Source: Gammaproteobacteria bacterium
GTDB taxonomy: Bacteria > Pseudomonadota > Gammaproteobacteria > Steroidobacterales > JACDCP01
Reading direction: 5' to 3'
DNA: 6,102 nt
Assembly: GCA_013817465.1 (NCBI GenBank)
Contig: JACDCP010000193.1
Coordinates: 1-6,102, forward strand
Part shown: piece by piece, positions 1 through 5,662 of the stretch
Layout of the letters: the number at the start of each line of letters is the position of its first letter
Numbering within the stretch: the first letter of the stretch is position 1
Notes under the pieces: model-generated
Seen by the model: only the letters and a program-made list of their open reading frames with translations
Told to the model about the DNA's origin: nothing
Databases searched by the model: none
Position numbers and translations under genes: made by a program

Positions 1-1385
1 GAACAATGGTCGAGAAATCGTCCCTCGGGCGCCGGGAAGCGCGCGCGCGCGCCGACGGTCTCGAAGCTCCGCTGCACTTCCCGGTTGAGGCGCAGGGCGC
101 GCAACAGGTCTGGCTCTACGGACTCGAGGAAGGCGATATCGGTGAGCTTGCCGGCGAAGAACAACTTGGCCAGCACGGACCAGTAATAGGCATAATCCCA
201 TATGGTTTTGACGAACATCAGGTCGCGATCGCCAAAGCCCGCATATTGGTTGGTGAACAGCGACAGCGTGCTCGAGAAGAATGAAAAATAGAGCTGCTGG
301 TAATAGCGCGCGCGCTGCGGGGTGCTGTAGCCTGCCGACTCGCTGACGATCAGGTCCGTGATCAGCGTATTGCCGATGGCGATGAAATCGCTGCCCGGCG
401 AGTAGAATGGGTCTGAAAAGACCCCGGCTTCTCCGCTCAGCGCCCAGCGATCGCTGGAGAATACTTCACGGCAACTGTGCGGGTAGCCACGCAGAAAGCG
501 GAAGTCCATGAGCGTATCCGATTTCTCGCGCAGCACGCGCCCTATCAGCGGCTGGTGGATATCGAGCCAGCGCAGGAAACCCTCGAAGGTGGTCACGTCC
601 TCGAGCGCGTGAAAGCGCGGGTCGAACACGAAGCCGACGCTCGTCGTGCCCGAGGACAACGGTATCAGCCACACCCAGTAACCGGGACCCATGAAGTGGT
701 TGGTGCTGAGCCGGCGCGACAAGGCGCAGCGGCTCCGCCAGGCCGGCGCATCGCTCCACTCGTCGATGTCCAGCGCTTCGGAGGTTCTGAGCCAGATCGC
801 GCAGTTCTGATGCGCCGTCGGCTTGTGCAGGCCGAGCTGGCGCCTGATGAGGCCGCGGCGGCCGCTCGCATCGACCATCCAGCGCGCCCCCATCGTCTGC
901 TGGCCCGAATCCGCGCGGATCACGGCCCGATGATTCCTGCCGTTGCCCGAAAGTTCGACCTTTTGCACGCTGGCGCCGTCGACGATCGCAACGCCAAGCG
1001 CCGCGGCGCGCCCGGCGAGATGGTTCTCGAAAATGCCGCGGTCGAGCTGGTAGCTGTTGACGGGGGGCAGCAGGTCGCTCGGCCCCACCTCGTCATAAGC
1101 GGCCAGATCGGGCCCGGGGCGTGGTCCGCCAAAAAAGAAACGCAAGCCGAATTTGAGGAGCTGGTCGTTACGCAGATGCTCCCTCAGTCCGAGTACGTGG
1201 CTGAAGTAATGCGCGCCGATCTCCACCGTCGATTCGCCAACCTTGTGAGCGGCGACCGGGACGGGGTAGCGCAGCCGCTCGACGACGGCAACATCGAGCT
1301 CAGGGCGCCGGCCCTTGAGCTGCAGCGCCAGCGTCAGGCCTGCGAGGCCGCCGCCGAGTATCAGAACGTCATGCTTGTCGCGCAT
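1..1385 (-). CDS. Flavin-dependent halogenase-like oxidoreductase (tryptophan halogenase family), 3' end beyond window
   Basis: The frame is open from ATG at 1385 to the left edge: 461 codons and no stop. Seen in the protein: an N-terminal FAD-binding loop GGGLAG (residues 11-16) after a hydrophobic strand, KVGEST at 48-53, WMVDASGR at 169-176, the halogenase signature WxWxIP as WVWLIP at 237-242, and GEAGVFSDPFYSPGSD at 318-333. Lys78 in LLKFGLRF lies where flavin-dependent halogenases carry their catalytic lysine. Family knowledge: these enzymes use reduced flavin, oxygen and halide to halogenate aromatic or carrier-bound substrates, with a separate flavin reductase. The start overlaps the end of the chain-length-factor gene by 17 bases, so it belongs to the polyene operon. 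Inferred role: halogenation of the aryl head or polyene, as in xanthomonadin or flexirubin. A non-halogenating monooxygenase of the same fold remains possible. No strong ribosome binding site is visible; coupling is likely. Confidence 0.88.
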   Translation of the reverse strand, partial: MRDKHDVLILGGGLAGLTLALQLKGRRPELDVAVVERLRYPVPVAAHKVGESTVEIGAHYFSHVLGLREHLRNDQLLKFGLRFFFGGPRPGPDLAAYDEVGPSDLLPPVNSYQLDRGIFENHLAGRAAALGVAIVDGASVQKVELSGNGRNHRAVIRADSGQQTMGARWMVDASGRRGLIRRQLGLHKPTAHQNCAIWLRTSEALDIDEWSDAPAWRSRCALSRRLSTNHFMGPGYWVWLIPLSSGTTSVGFVFDPRFHALEDVTTFEGFLRWLDIHQPLIGRVLREKSDTLMDFRFLRGYPHSCREVFSSDRWALSGEAGVFSDPFYSPGSDFIAIGNTLITDLIVSESAGYSTPQRARYYQQLYFSFFSSTLSLFTNQYAGFGDRDLMFVKTIWDYAYYWSVLAKLFFAGKLTDIAFLESVEPDLLRALRLNREVQRSFETVGARARFPAPEGRFLDHC

Positions 1386-2190
1386 CGCGGGTCACGCTGT
1401 CGGAGGGCTTCAGGCTCATGGCGAGATGACACCAGCGGCTGAGCGGCCAGTGCAACTCCGCCGGCCGCTCGGCGGCGAGGGCTTCGAGCAGCGGCAGACA
1501 ATACGCGGCGGGATTCGACGCCGCAAGGGCGCGTAGATACGGGCTGTGCGCCTGCGGCCAGTCCGCGGGGCCATCAACGACGGCGACATCGATGCGCCAA
1601 CCGGTCCTGGGAGCGCTGCGCGCCAGGACGAAGGCCACGGCAAACGATTCCCGGATCGGACAGATATCCGCGAAAGGGGGCGCGTTCGCGATATCGTAGG
1701 CGACCAGCAGCACGGGCCGGTCTTCAGTCGTGCAGAGTGTCGCCGCTTCCAGCAGGGCGACCGGCACAGTGGCATGAAAGTCGCCCGCGTAGCTGCTCGG
1801 CGACCGGTTGCCGGCGCTGATCGACCAGTATCCGGACGGCGCGTTGTGCACGGAGTTGTGAAACTTCGTCGGTGACAGCATTTTCGTCGGCCCGGCAAGC
1901 TCGCGGCACAGATAATCGGTGATGTCCGTATCGCCCATCGCGGACGTGAATACGGATGCGACCAACGCCTTGTCCACGCCGGCCATTCTGCAGCTTTGGT
2001 GCGCAACTTCGACGGCCAGTCGTACCGACAAGGGTGCGCGCCGGCGCTCGCGGGCCGGTATGGCCTCAGGCGATGGTGGGGAAAACGCCGCATCGATCCC
2101 GGCGAAGTCGTTCGGCGACCGGGCCAGGAATTCATTCCAGCCGCTCAAGCCCCGGGCCCACAGGCCCACGCCTGTGATGCAGAGCTTCAT
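1369..2190 (-). CDS. Beta-ketoacyl synthase-like chain length factor (cysteine-less KS partner)
   Basis: This 273-residue protein resembles the short ketoacyl-synthase-like proteins of aryl polyene clusters. It starts with a thiolase-fold strand (MKLCITGVGL) and has the family block SPTKFHNSVHNAPSGYWSI at 106-124. The region where a ketosynthase has its TACSSS nucleophile reads NRSPSSYAGDFHA (128-140), with no catalytic cysteine, and the LHGTGT and KxxxGH histidine motifs are absent. It is therefore unlikely to condense by itself. In related systems such a protein pairs with an active ketosynthase and helps set chain length. Its ATG overlaps the TGA of the upstream ketosynthase by 4 bases (ATGA), which fits equal production of two subunits, and its own end overlaps the halogenase-like gene by 17 bases. 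The last 20 or so residues, after HLAMSLKPSD, look poorly conserved. Confidence 0.9.
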   Translation of the reverse strand: MKLCITGVGLWARGLSGWNEFLARSPNDFAGIDAAFSPPSPEAIPARERRRAPLSVRLAVEVAHQSCRMAGVDKALVASVFTSAMGDTDITDYLCRELAGPTKMLSPTKFHNSVHNAPSGYWSISAGNRSPSSYAGDFHATVPVALLEAATLCTTEDRPVLLVAYDIANAPPFADICPIRESFAVAFVLARSAPRTGWRIDVAVVDGPADWPQAHSPYLRALAASNPAAYCLPLLEALAAERPAELHWPLSRWCHLAMSLKPSDSVTRDARQA

Positions 2191-3365
2191 GCGCGGCCGA
2201 AAATCAGGCTGCAGTTATTGCCGCCGAAGCCGAAGGAATTCGACATGGCCGTGTCGATGGGCGCCTCGACGCCGTCCAGCAGGATGGGCGCTTCGCAGGC
2301 GGGATCCGGCGAGCGCGTATTGAGGGTGCCGGGCACGAAACCGGTTGCAAGTGCATTGATCGAAAGGACCGCCTCGGTGATGCCGGCGGCGCCGAGCGTG
2401 TGGCCTGTCCAGCCTTTGGTCGCGCTGAGCAACGTGGACTCGGGAAACAGGCTCGCGCAGAGGCGGCCCTCGATGCCATCGTTCGAGCGCGTGCCGGTGC
2501 CGTGCAGATTGAGGTAGTCGATACCCTCGAATGACAGGCCACTGCGTTTAATTGCCGCCTGCATCGCGAGCTGCGCGCCGAGGCCTTCGGGATGGGCGCT
2601 CGACATGTGATAGGCATCCGTGCTTTCGCCATAGCCGAGCAGGGCAAGCGAGTTTGCGCCGAACGGATCGCGCGAGACGAGTGCGAAGCCGGCCGCTTCG
2701 CCCAGGCTGATACCTTCGCGATCCCGGTCGAACGGCCGGCAGGGATTCGGCGAGACGAGCTGCAACGAGTGAAAGCCGTAGATCACGCTGAGGCACAGAC
2801 TGTCGACGCCGCCCACGACGATCGCATCGGCCACGTTGCATGCGAGCCAGCGCGCCGCGCTCGCAAACACTTTGGCGCTCGACGAGCAGGCCGTGCTGAG
2901 CGTCATGGCAGGCCCGGTGATGCCGAGGTACTCCGCGACATAGCCGCTCACGGAATGCGGGTTGTGCACTTCCGGCTGCCGGAATTCGGGCGAGAATCGC
3001 TGATCGGGCTGAAGCTCGCTGTAGGCCTGCTCGGTGCGGCCGATGCTCGACGTGCTGGTGCCCAGGATGACCGCGCAGCGTCCCGCACCGTAATGGGCCA
3101 CGGCCTCTCGTACCCGGGTCGCGAAACCGTCCTGTTCGAGGCCGAGCTGCGCCAGCCGATTGTTTCTGCAGCCCCAGCGCTCGTCGACGTGCCTTTCGTC
3201 GTCGTCCAGCGCCGCAACGCGCCCGAGCCAGGTGGCCACGCCGCAGCCGGGCCACGGCGTTTCGCTGAGCCCTGTTCGAGCTTCCTTCAGCGAGCGATTA
3301 ACGGCCGGCATCCCGACACCGGCGGCGCAGGTCAGCGTGTAGGCATTGATGCAGGCCGCTCGCAT
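2187..3365 (-). CDS. Beta-ketoacyl-ACP synthase, FabF-like (aryl polyene type KS)
   Basis: This 392-residue condensing enzyme elongates an acyl chain on acyl carrier protein by decarboxylative Claisen condensation with malonyl-ACP. The full catalytic set is visible: Cys160 in LSTACSSS, His288 in NLHGTGT, Lys317 in SATKGWTGH and His322 in the same block, with the C-terminal SNSFGFGGNN at 375-384. Length is slightly below the roughly 410 residues of FabF. The first ATG is used; no strong Shine-Dalgarno is seen, and the copy of the 161-bp repeat begins 21 bases upstream. Its stop overlaps the start of the cysteine-less partner by 4 bases, so the two probably form a KS/chain-length-factor heterodimer. 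The genetic context, not the sequence alone, assigns it to polyene rather than fatty acid synthesis. An isolated fatty-acid FabF is the less likely alternative. Confidence 0.95.
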   Translation of the reverse strand: MRAACINAYTLTCAAGVGMPAVNRSLKEARTGLSETPWPGCGVATWLGRVAALDDDERHVDERWGCRNNRLAQLGLEQDGFATRVREAVAHYGAGRCAVILGTSTSSIGRTEQAYSELQPDQRFSPEFRQPEVHNPHSVSGYVAEYLGITGPAMTLSTACSSSAKVFASAARWLACNVADAIVVGGVDSLCLSVIYGFHSLQLVSPNPCRPFDRDREGISLGEAAGFALVSRDPFGANSLALLGYGESTDAYHMSSAHPEGLGAQLAMQAAIKRSGLSFEGIDYLNLHGTGTRSNDGIEGRLCASLFPESTLLSATKGWTGHTLGAAGITEAVLSINALATGFVPGTLNTRSPDPACEAPILLDGVEAPIDTAMSNSFGFGGNNCSLIFGRA

Positions 3366-3380
3366 GGCTGACGAGACGCT

Positions 3381-3385
3381 AGCAC
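3381..3385. repeat. Left AGCAC flanking copy A (putative target site duplication)
   Basis: AGCAC is directly next to the left boundary of copy A, a boundary fixed independently by where similarity to copy B starts. The identical AGCAC follows the right boundary at 3547-3551. A chance 5-bp match at one fixed pair of positions has odds near 1 in 1000. Confidence 0.55.
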
Positions 3386-3546
3386 GATGTCGAAAAAGCC
3401 GTCCATGGCTTTTTCAACGCTGTCATCCGAAAAGGGTGATTTTCGGATTGCGAGCATTTTCCAGAACTTCGAGCTCTGAAAATGGCGATGCATCCCTGCA
3501 TCGCTTCGCAGGCGGTTGAAAAACAGGGTTTTTCAACCGCCCTGCC
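3386..3546 (+). repeat. 161-bp multi-hairpin repeat, copy A (MITE-like insertion)
   Basis: The element matches copy B at about 83% (roughly 24 substitutions and four one-base gaps by eye) and has the same orientation and length. It holds consecutive hairpins: GAAAAAGCC/GGCTTTTTC at 3392-3415; ATCCGAAAA/TTTTCGGAT at 3425-3448; a weak one near 3456-3483; GCGATGCA/TGCATCGC at 3485-3504; and a perfect 14-bp stem with an AGG loop at 3511-3541. Its outer ends are inversely related (GAAAAA near the left end, TTTTTC near the right). AGCAC lies directly on both sides (3381-3385 and 3547-3551), as a target duplication would. It lies between the transferase and ketosynthase genes and supplies the transferase stop codon. 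No transposase is encoded. Mobility is inferred; a static structured repeat (REP-like) is the alternative. Confidence 0.88.
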
Positions 3547-4296
3547 AGCACAAGGCGCCGGGCCGATCGAATGTTTGCGGAGCAAGCGATCCCGGCTGCG
3601 GATCGATCTCTTCGAGCCCCGCGTCGAGCACTTGCGAAGGCGGGGCCTGCACAAGGAACAGGCGCACTTCATTGGTGCTTTCGACCAGTGCGGTCATCCA
3701 GAAGCGCTCCGGGCAACGCCAGCTCCACGCGGCCAGGGCACCGATCCTGGCGAGCGACGGCTGGCCGGGGCGGATCTCGCGCACGAAGCTCGCAAACAGC
3801 TCGGCTTGCGGAACGAAGTTGTTCGCCGAGGCGAGCTTGATCGTGGCTTCCCAGAGTGTCCACAGATGAAAGAATGCATCTGCCGCAAGCTCGTGCCTGA
3901 ATCCGGGCCAGTCGAGGTAGCGGGCGATGCGTCGGTGCGACGCTCACGCATAACTTCCAGATCCACGGCCAGCAAGCCGCTCGCCGATGCGGCTGCGACC
4001 ACGAACGGACCAGAATGCGCGAGGCTGACGTGCATGCGGCCCGATCCATCCGGCCCGCCAGTCACGACCGGGCGTCCGGACGGCGTGTGGCCGATGCCCC
4101 ATGTCCCCGGCGGCGTACCCGTGGCATGACCGAGTGCAAGGCGCAACAGATTTTCGCCGCATTGCGCGCGCTGTAGCTGACGCTTTCCCTGCCCTTCGAC
4201 CGCCGGAAAGTGCGGCCCTCGATGCGGGCGGCGATCGAGGGCGTCGTCGCGCATGAGGAACAGACCAGCCGGAGAATCCGGAACAGCGTCAATCAT
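3533..4296 (-). CDS. 4'-phosphopantetheinyl transferase, single-base frame break
   Basis: The protein would attach the phosphopantetheine arm of coenzyme A to a serine of the carrier proteins. From ATG at 4296 the first frame gives PSGRPVV (72-78), HVSLAHSG (89-96) and LLAVDLE (108-114), the last with the Asp and Glu that bind magnesium. Near 3928-3943 the family signal jumps to the -1 frame, which continues as IARYLDWPGF and then FFHLWTLWEATIKL, the WxxxE/K part of the active site, and runs to TGA at 3535-3533. One missing base near 3930 would give RRT(D/E)RIARYL and a protein of about 254 residues, normal for the family. The -1 frame has its own TGA at 3946-3944, so the halves cannot be read as one frame upstream. 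The last four codons and the stop come from the inserted repeat. A modest GGAT precedes the ATG; a later ATG at 4254 is an alternative start. It heads the leftward operon. Confidence 0.85.
3547..3551. repeat. Right AGCAC flanking copy A (putative target site duplication)
   Basis: This is the partner of the AGCAC at 3381-3385. On the minus strand it covers part of codons TTG TGC T of the transferase. Joining it to 3380 after removal of the element makes TGC TAG, a stop codon at the natural end of the gene. Confidence 0.55.
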
Positions 4297-4331
4297 TCGA
4301 TCCGATTCAGCACTTGCACAAGCCGGCAGCG

Positions 4332-4337
4332 AATATA
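4332..4337 (-). promoter_or_regulatory. Candidate -10 box (TATATT) for the leftward operon
   Basis: Read on the minus strand this is TATATT, 35 bases before the transferase ATG. The best -35 candidate is TTGTAG about 19 bases upstream, which is weak in both sequence and spacing. The placement is sensible, but the call is tentative. Confidence 0.25.
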
Positions 4338-4354
4338 GCGCGTGTGGCAACGGA

Positions 4355-4363
4355 TGCTACAAT
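4355..4363 (+). promoter_or_regulatory. Candidate extended -10 promoter (TGCTACAAT) for the rightward operon
   Basis: TGCTACAAT fits the extended -10 form TGnTATAAT with one difference. There is no good -35 hexamer at 16-18 bases, which extended -10 promoters can do without. Transcription would start near 4370, placing the GC-rich hairpin and all of repeat B in the 5' leader of the acyltransferase. Confidence 0.35.
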
Positions 4364-4460
4364 ACCTGCCTCCCGGGGATCACTTCGCGCGCCGTTCCCG
4401 GCGCGGCCGACTTGCCGCAAACTGAGACGATTCCAACATCTATGGCGGAAGCAATTGGAT

Positions 4461-4621
4461 GATGTTGAAAAAGCCATCCGTGGCTTTTTCAACTCTGTGA
4501 TCCGAAAATTGCGATTTTCGGATCGCGAGCATGTTCGCGAACCTCCGGTTCCCGAAAATGGCGTTACATCCTTGTATCGCTTCGGCAGGCTGTTGAAAAC
4601 AGAGTTTTTCAACAGCCTGCC
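4461..4621 (+). repeat. 161-bp multi-hairpin repeat, copy B
   Basis: This is the second copy, in direct orientation to copy A. Its stems are GTTGAAAAAGCC/GGCTTTTTCAAC (4464-4493, 12 bp perfect), GATCCGAAAAT/ATTTTCGGATC (4499-4524, 11 bp with a TGCG loop), a weak GAACC/GGTTC, GCGTTACA/TGTATCGC (one mismatch, 4561-4580), and a 17-18 bp stem with one bulge at 4584-4621. It covers the 5' end of the acyltransferase frame. Only a 3-bp GAT is shared by its two flanks (4458-4460 and 4622-4624), so a target duplication is much weaker here than for copy A. The reading frame passes through it without a stop, which is probably fortuitous. Confidence 0.88.
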
Positions 4622-5426
4622 GATCACTCGCCCGGCATCGCTGCGCGGCCCCGTCGCCGCTGTCGGTTATGGCTGGCGCTGGCTCGGCACGGCTTTGAGT
4701 TTCGTGCTGTTCGGGGCCGGCAGCATCCTGCTCGGCATCGTCGTCGTGCCGCTGGTGTCGCTTGCAAGCCGTGATCCCGCGCAGCGGCTGCAGCGAGTGC
4801 GCGGCATTATCGGCGGCGCCCTGAGATTCTTCATTGTCGTCACGCGGCATGCCGGGCTCATGAGCTATGAGGTGGAGGGGCTCGAAAACATGGTGGCCGG
4901 GCGGAGCTATCTCATCGTCGCGAATCATCCGACGCTCATCGACGCGGTCTTCCTGCTGGCGTTTTTCCCAATGGCGGATTGTGTGATCAAGGAAGGCATG
5001 GCGCGAAACTTTTTCACTCGCCATCTGGTGCGCGCCGCGAATTACATCCCGAACGCCGACCCTGTGGCGCTGCTCGATGCCGCGGTCGCGCGCCTGAAAT
5101 CCGGGCGCTCGCTGATCCTGTTTCCCGAGGGAACGCGGACGGTGCCGGGCGCGCCGCTGTGCTTCAAGCCGGGGGCCGCGGCGGTCGCTGTGCGCTCTGG
5201 ACGCGAGTGCCTGCCGGTCGTCATACGTTGCGAACCGATGACTCTGAGTAAGTCGGATCGCTGGTATCGCATCCCGCCGCGTCGCGCCGGTTTCTCGATT
5301 TCCGTGCAACCGCCTGTGGCGCCGGCGCAGGTGATCGGTGCGGAGCCCGTGTCGCGATATGCCAACCGGTCGTTCAATGCCTGGCTCCAGGCCTACTTTT
5401 CCGCGCGGCTGGCGGGCCCGGGCTGA
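4593..5426 (+). CDS. Lysophospholipid-type acyltransferase (PlsC-like), start uncertain
   Basis: Membrane acyltransferase of the PlsC/LPLAT fold. A hydrophobic segment covers about residues 31-57 (LGTALSFVLFGAGSILLG and on). The catalytic HxxxxD is in NHPTLID (His112, Asp117), YIPNADP follows as the second block, FPEGTRT (Glu179) is the acceptor-binding block, and LPVVIRC is the fourth. In aryl polyene clusters this family is thought to move an acyl or polyene group to a lipid-like membrane acceptor. The start is unclear: the frame is open from TTG 4314 through repeat B, with GTG 4497, TTG 4572, TTG 4593 and TTG 4695 as options and no ATG. TTG 4593, inside the repeat's last hairpin, is a compromise that keeps the whole membrane segment. 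The original start may have been ATG 4442, now out of frame after insertion. The TGA overlaps the carrier protein ATG by one base. Confidence 0.88.
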   Translation: MKTEFFNSLPITRPASLRGPVAAVGYGWRWLGTALSFVLFGAGSILLGIVVVPLVSLASRDPAQRLQRVRGIIGGALRFFIVVTRHAGLMSYEVEGLENMVAGRSYLIVANHPTLIDAVFLLAFFPMADCVIKEGMARNFFTRHLVRAANYIPNADPVALLDAAVARLKSGRSLILFPEGTRTVPGAPLCFKPGAAAVAVRSGRECLPVVIRCEPMTLSKSDRWYRIPPRRAGFSISVQPPVAPAQVIGAEPVSRYANRSFNAWLQAYFSARLAGPG

Positions 5427-5662
5427 TGCACGGTCCGGACAATCTGGCGCGGTTGCGAGAGGTACTCGCACAGGATTTCGACGTCGATCCGGCTGCCGTC
5501 ATTCCGGAAGCCCGGCTCGAAGAGGATCTGGATCTCGACAGCATAGATGCTGCGGACCTGGTGGTTCGTCTCAAGGAACTCACTGGCAAGGCGGTGCGGC
5601 CTGGCGCTTTCAGATCCGTACGCACGGTCGGCGATGTCCTCCGGGTGCTCGAATCACTATGA
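5426..5662 (+). CDS. Acyl carrier protein
   Basis: This 78-residue acidic helical protein carries the phosphopantetheine attachment motif DSI, with Ser39 in LDLDSIDAADLVV. Length and layout fit a single stand-alone carrier domain. It would carry the starter and growing chain for the ketosynthase pair, and Ser39 would be modified by the transferase encoded divergently. Its ATG overlaps the acyltransferase stop (TGATG) and its TGA overlaps the next gene's ATG (ATGA), so it is translated in a coupled series. Aryl polyene clusters often have two adjacent carrier genes; here only one precedes the membrane protein. A housekeeping fatty-acid carrier is unlikely, given the context and the unusual tail (RPGAFRSVRTVGDV). 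Confidence 0.95.
   Translation: MHGPDNLARLREVLAQDFDVDPAAVIPEARLEEDLDLDSIDAADLVVRLKELTGKAVRPGAFRSVRTVGDVLRVLESL

Larger units (their letters stand above)
4297..4460. promoter_or_regulatory. Divergent control region between the two operons
   Basis: This stretch without a convincing gene separates the leftward transferase start from repeat B and the rightward acyltransferase. It is locally richer in A+T around 4291-4365 than the flanking genes. It contains candidate promoter elements on both strands (listed separately) and, at 4388-4405, a GC-rich hairpin CGCGCCG/CGGCGCG with a TTCC loop but no following T run. A short frame ATG GCG GAA GCA ATT GGA TGA starts at 4442 and may be the remnant of the original acyltransferase start. 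No operator for a known regulator is recognised. Confidence 0.5.

Noticed and set aside
38..53. Alternating GC tract, possible Z-DNA or simple repeat
   Set aside because: It lies inside the halogenase-like coding sequence and is explained by arginine/alanine codons in high G+C DNA.
477..1442. Long plus-strand open frame of 321 codons opposite the halogenase-like gene
   Set aside because: Composition is arginine/alanine-rich with no recognisable motif, and the minus strand carries a full halogenase pattern. It is an antisense shadow of high G+C coding DNA.
2592..3371. Plus-strand open frame of 259 codons opposite the ketosynthase
   Set aside because: No family motif; the opposite strand carries the complete Cys-His-Lys-His ketosynthase set.
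3379..3672. Minus-strand small open frame across copy A, and a similar one at 4307-4627 across copy B
   Set aside because: The two proteins look alike only because both read through the repeat. Such frames are likely to be annotated as hypothetical proteins, but nothing supports translation.
3926..3946. Programmed -1 ribosomal frameshift in the transferase
   Set aside because: No slippery heptamer (XXXYYYZ) is present, and the shift falls in a non-repetitive CGCACCGACGCATC context.
3386..4621. CRISPR array
   Set aside because: Only two copies, 161 bp each and 0.9 kb apart with a gene between them; no regular spacers or cas genes.
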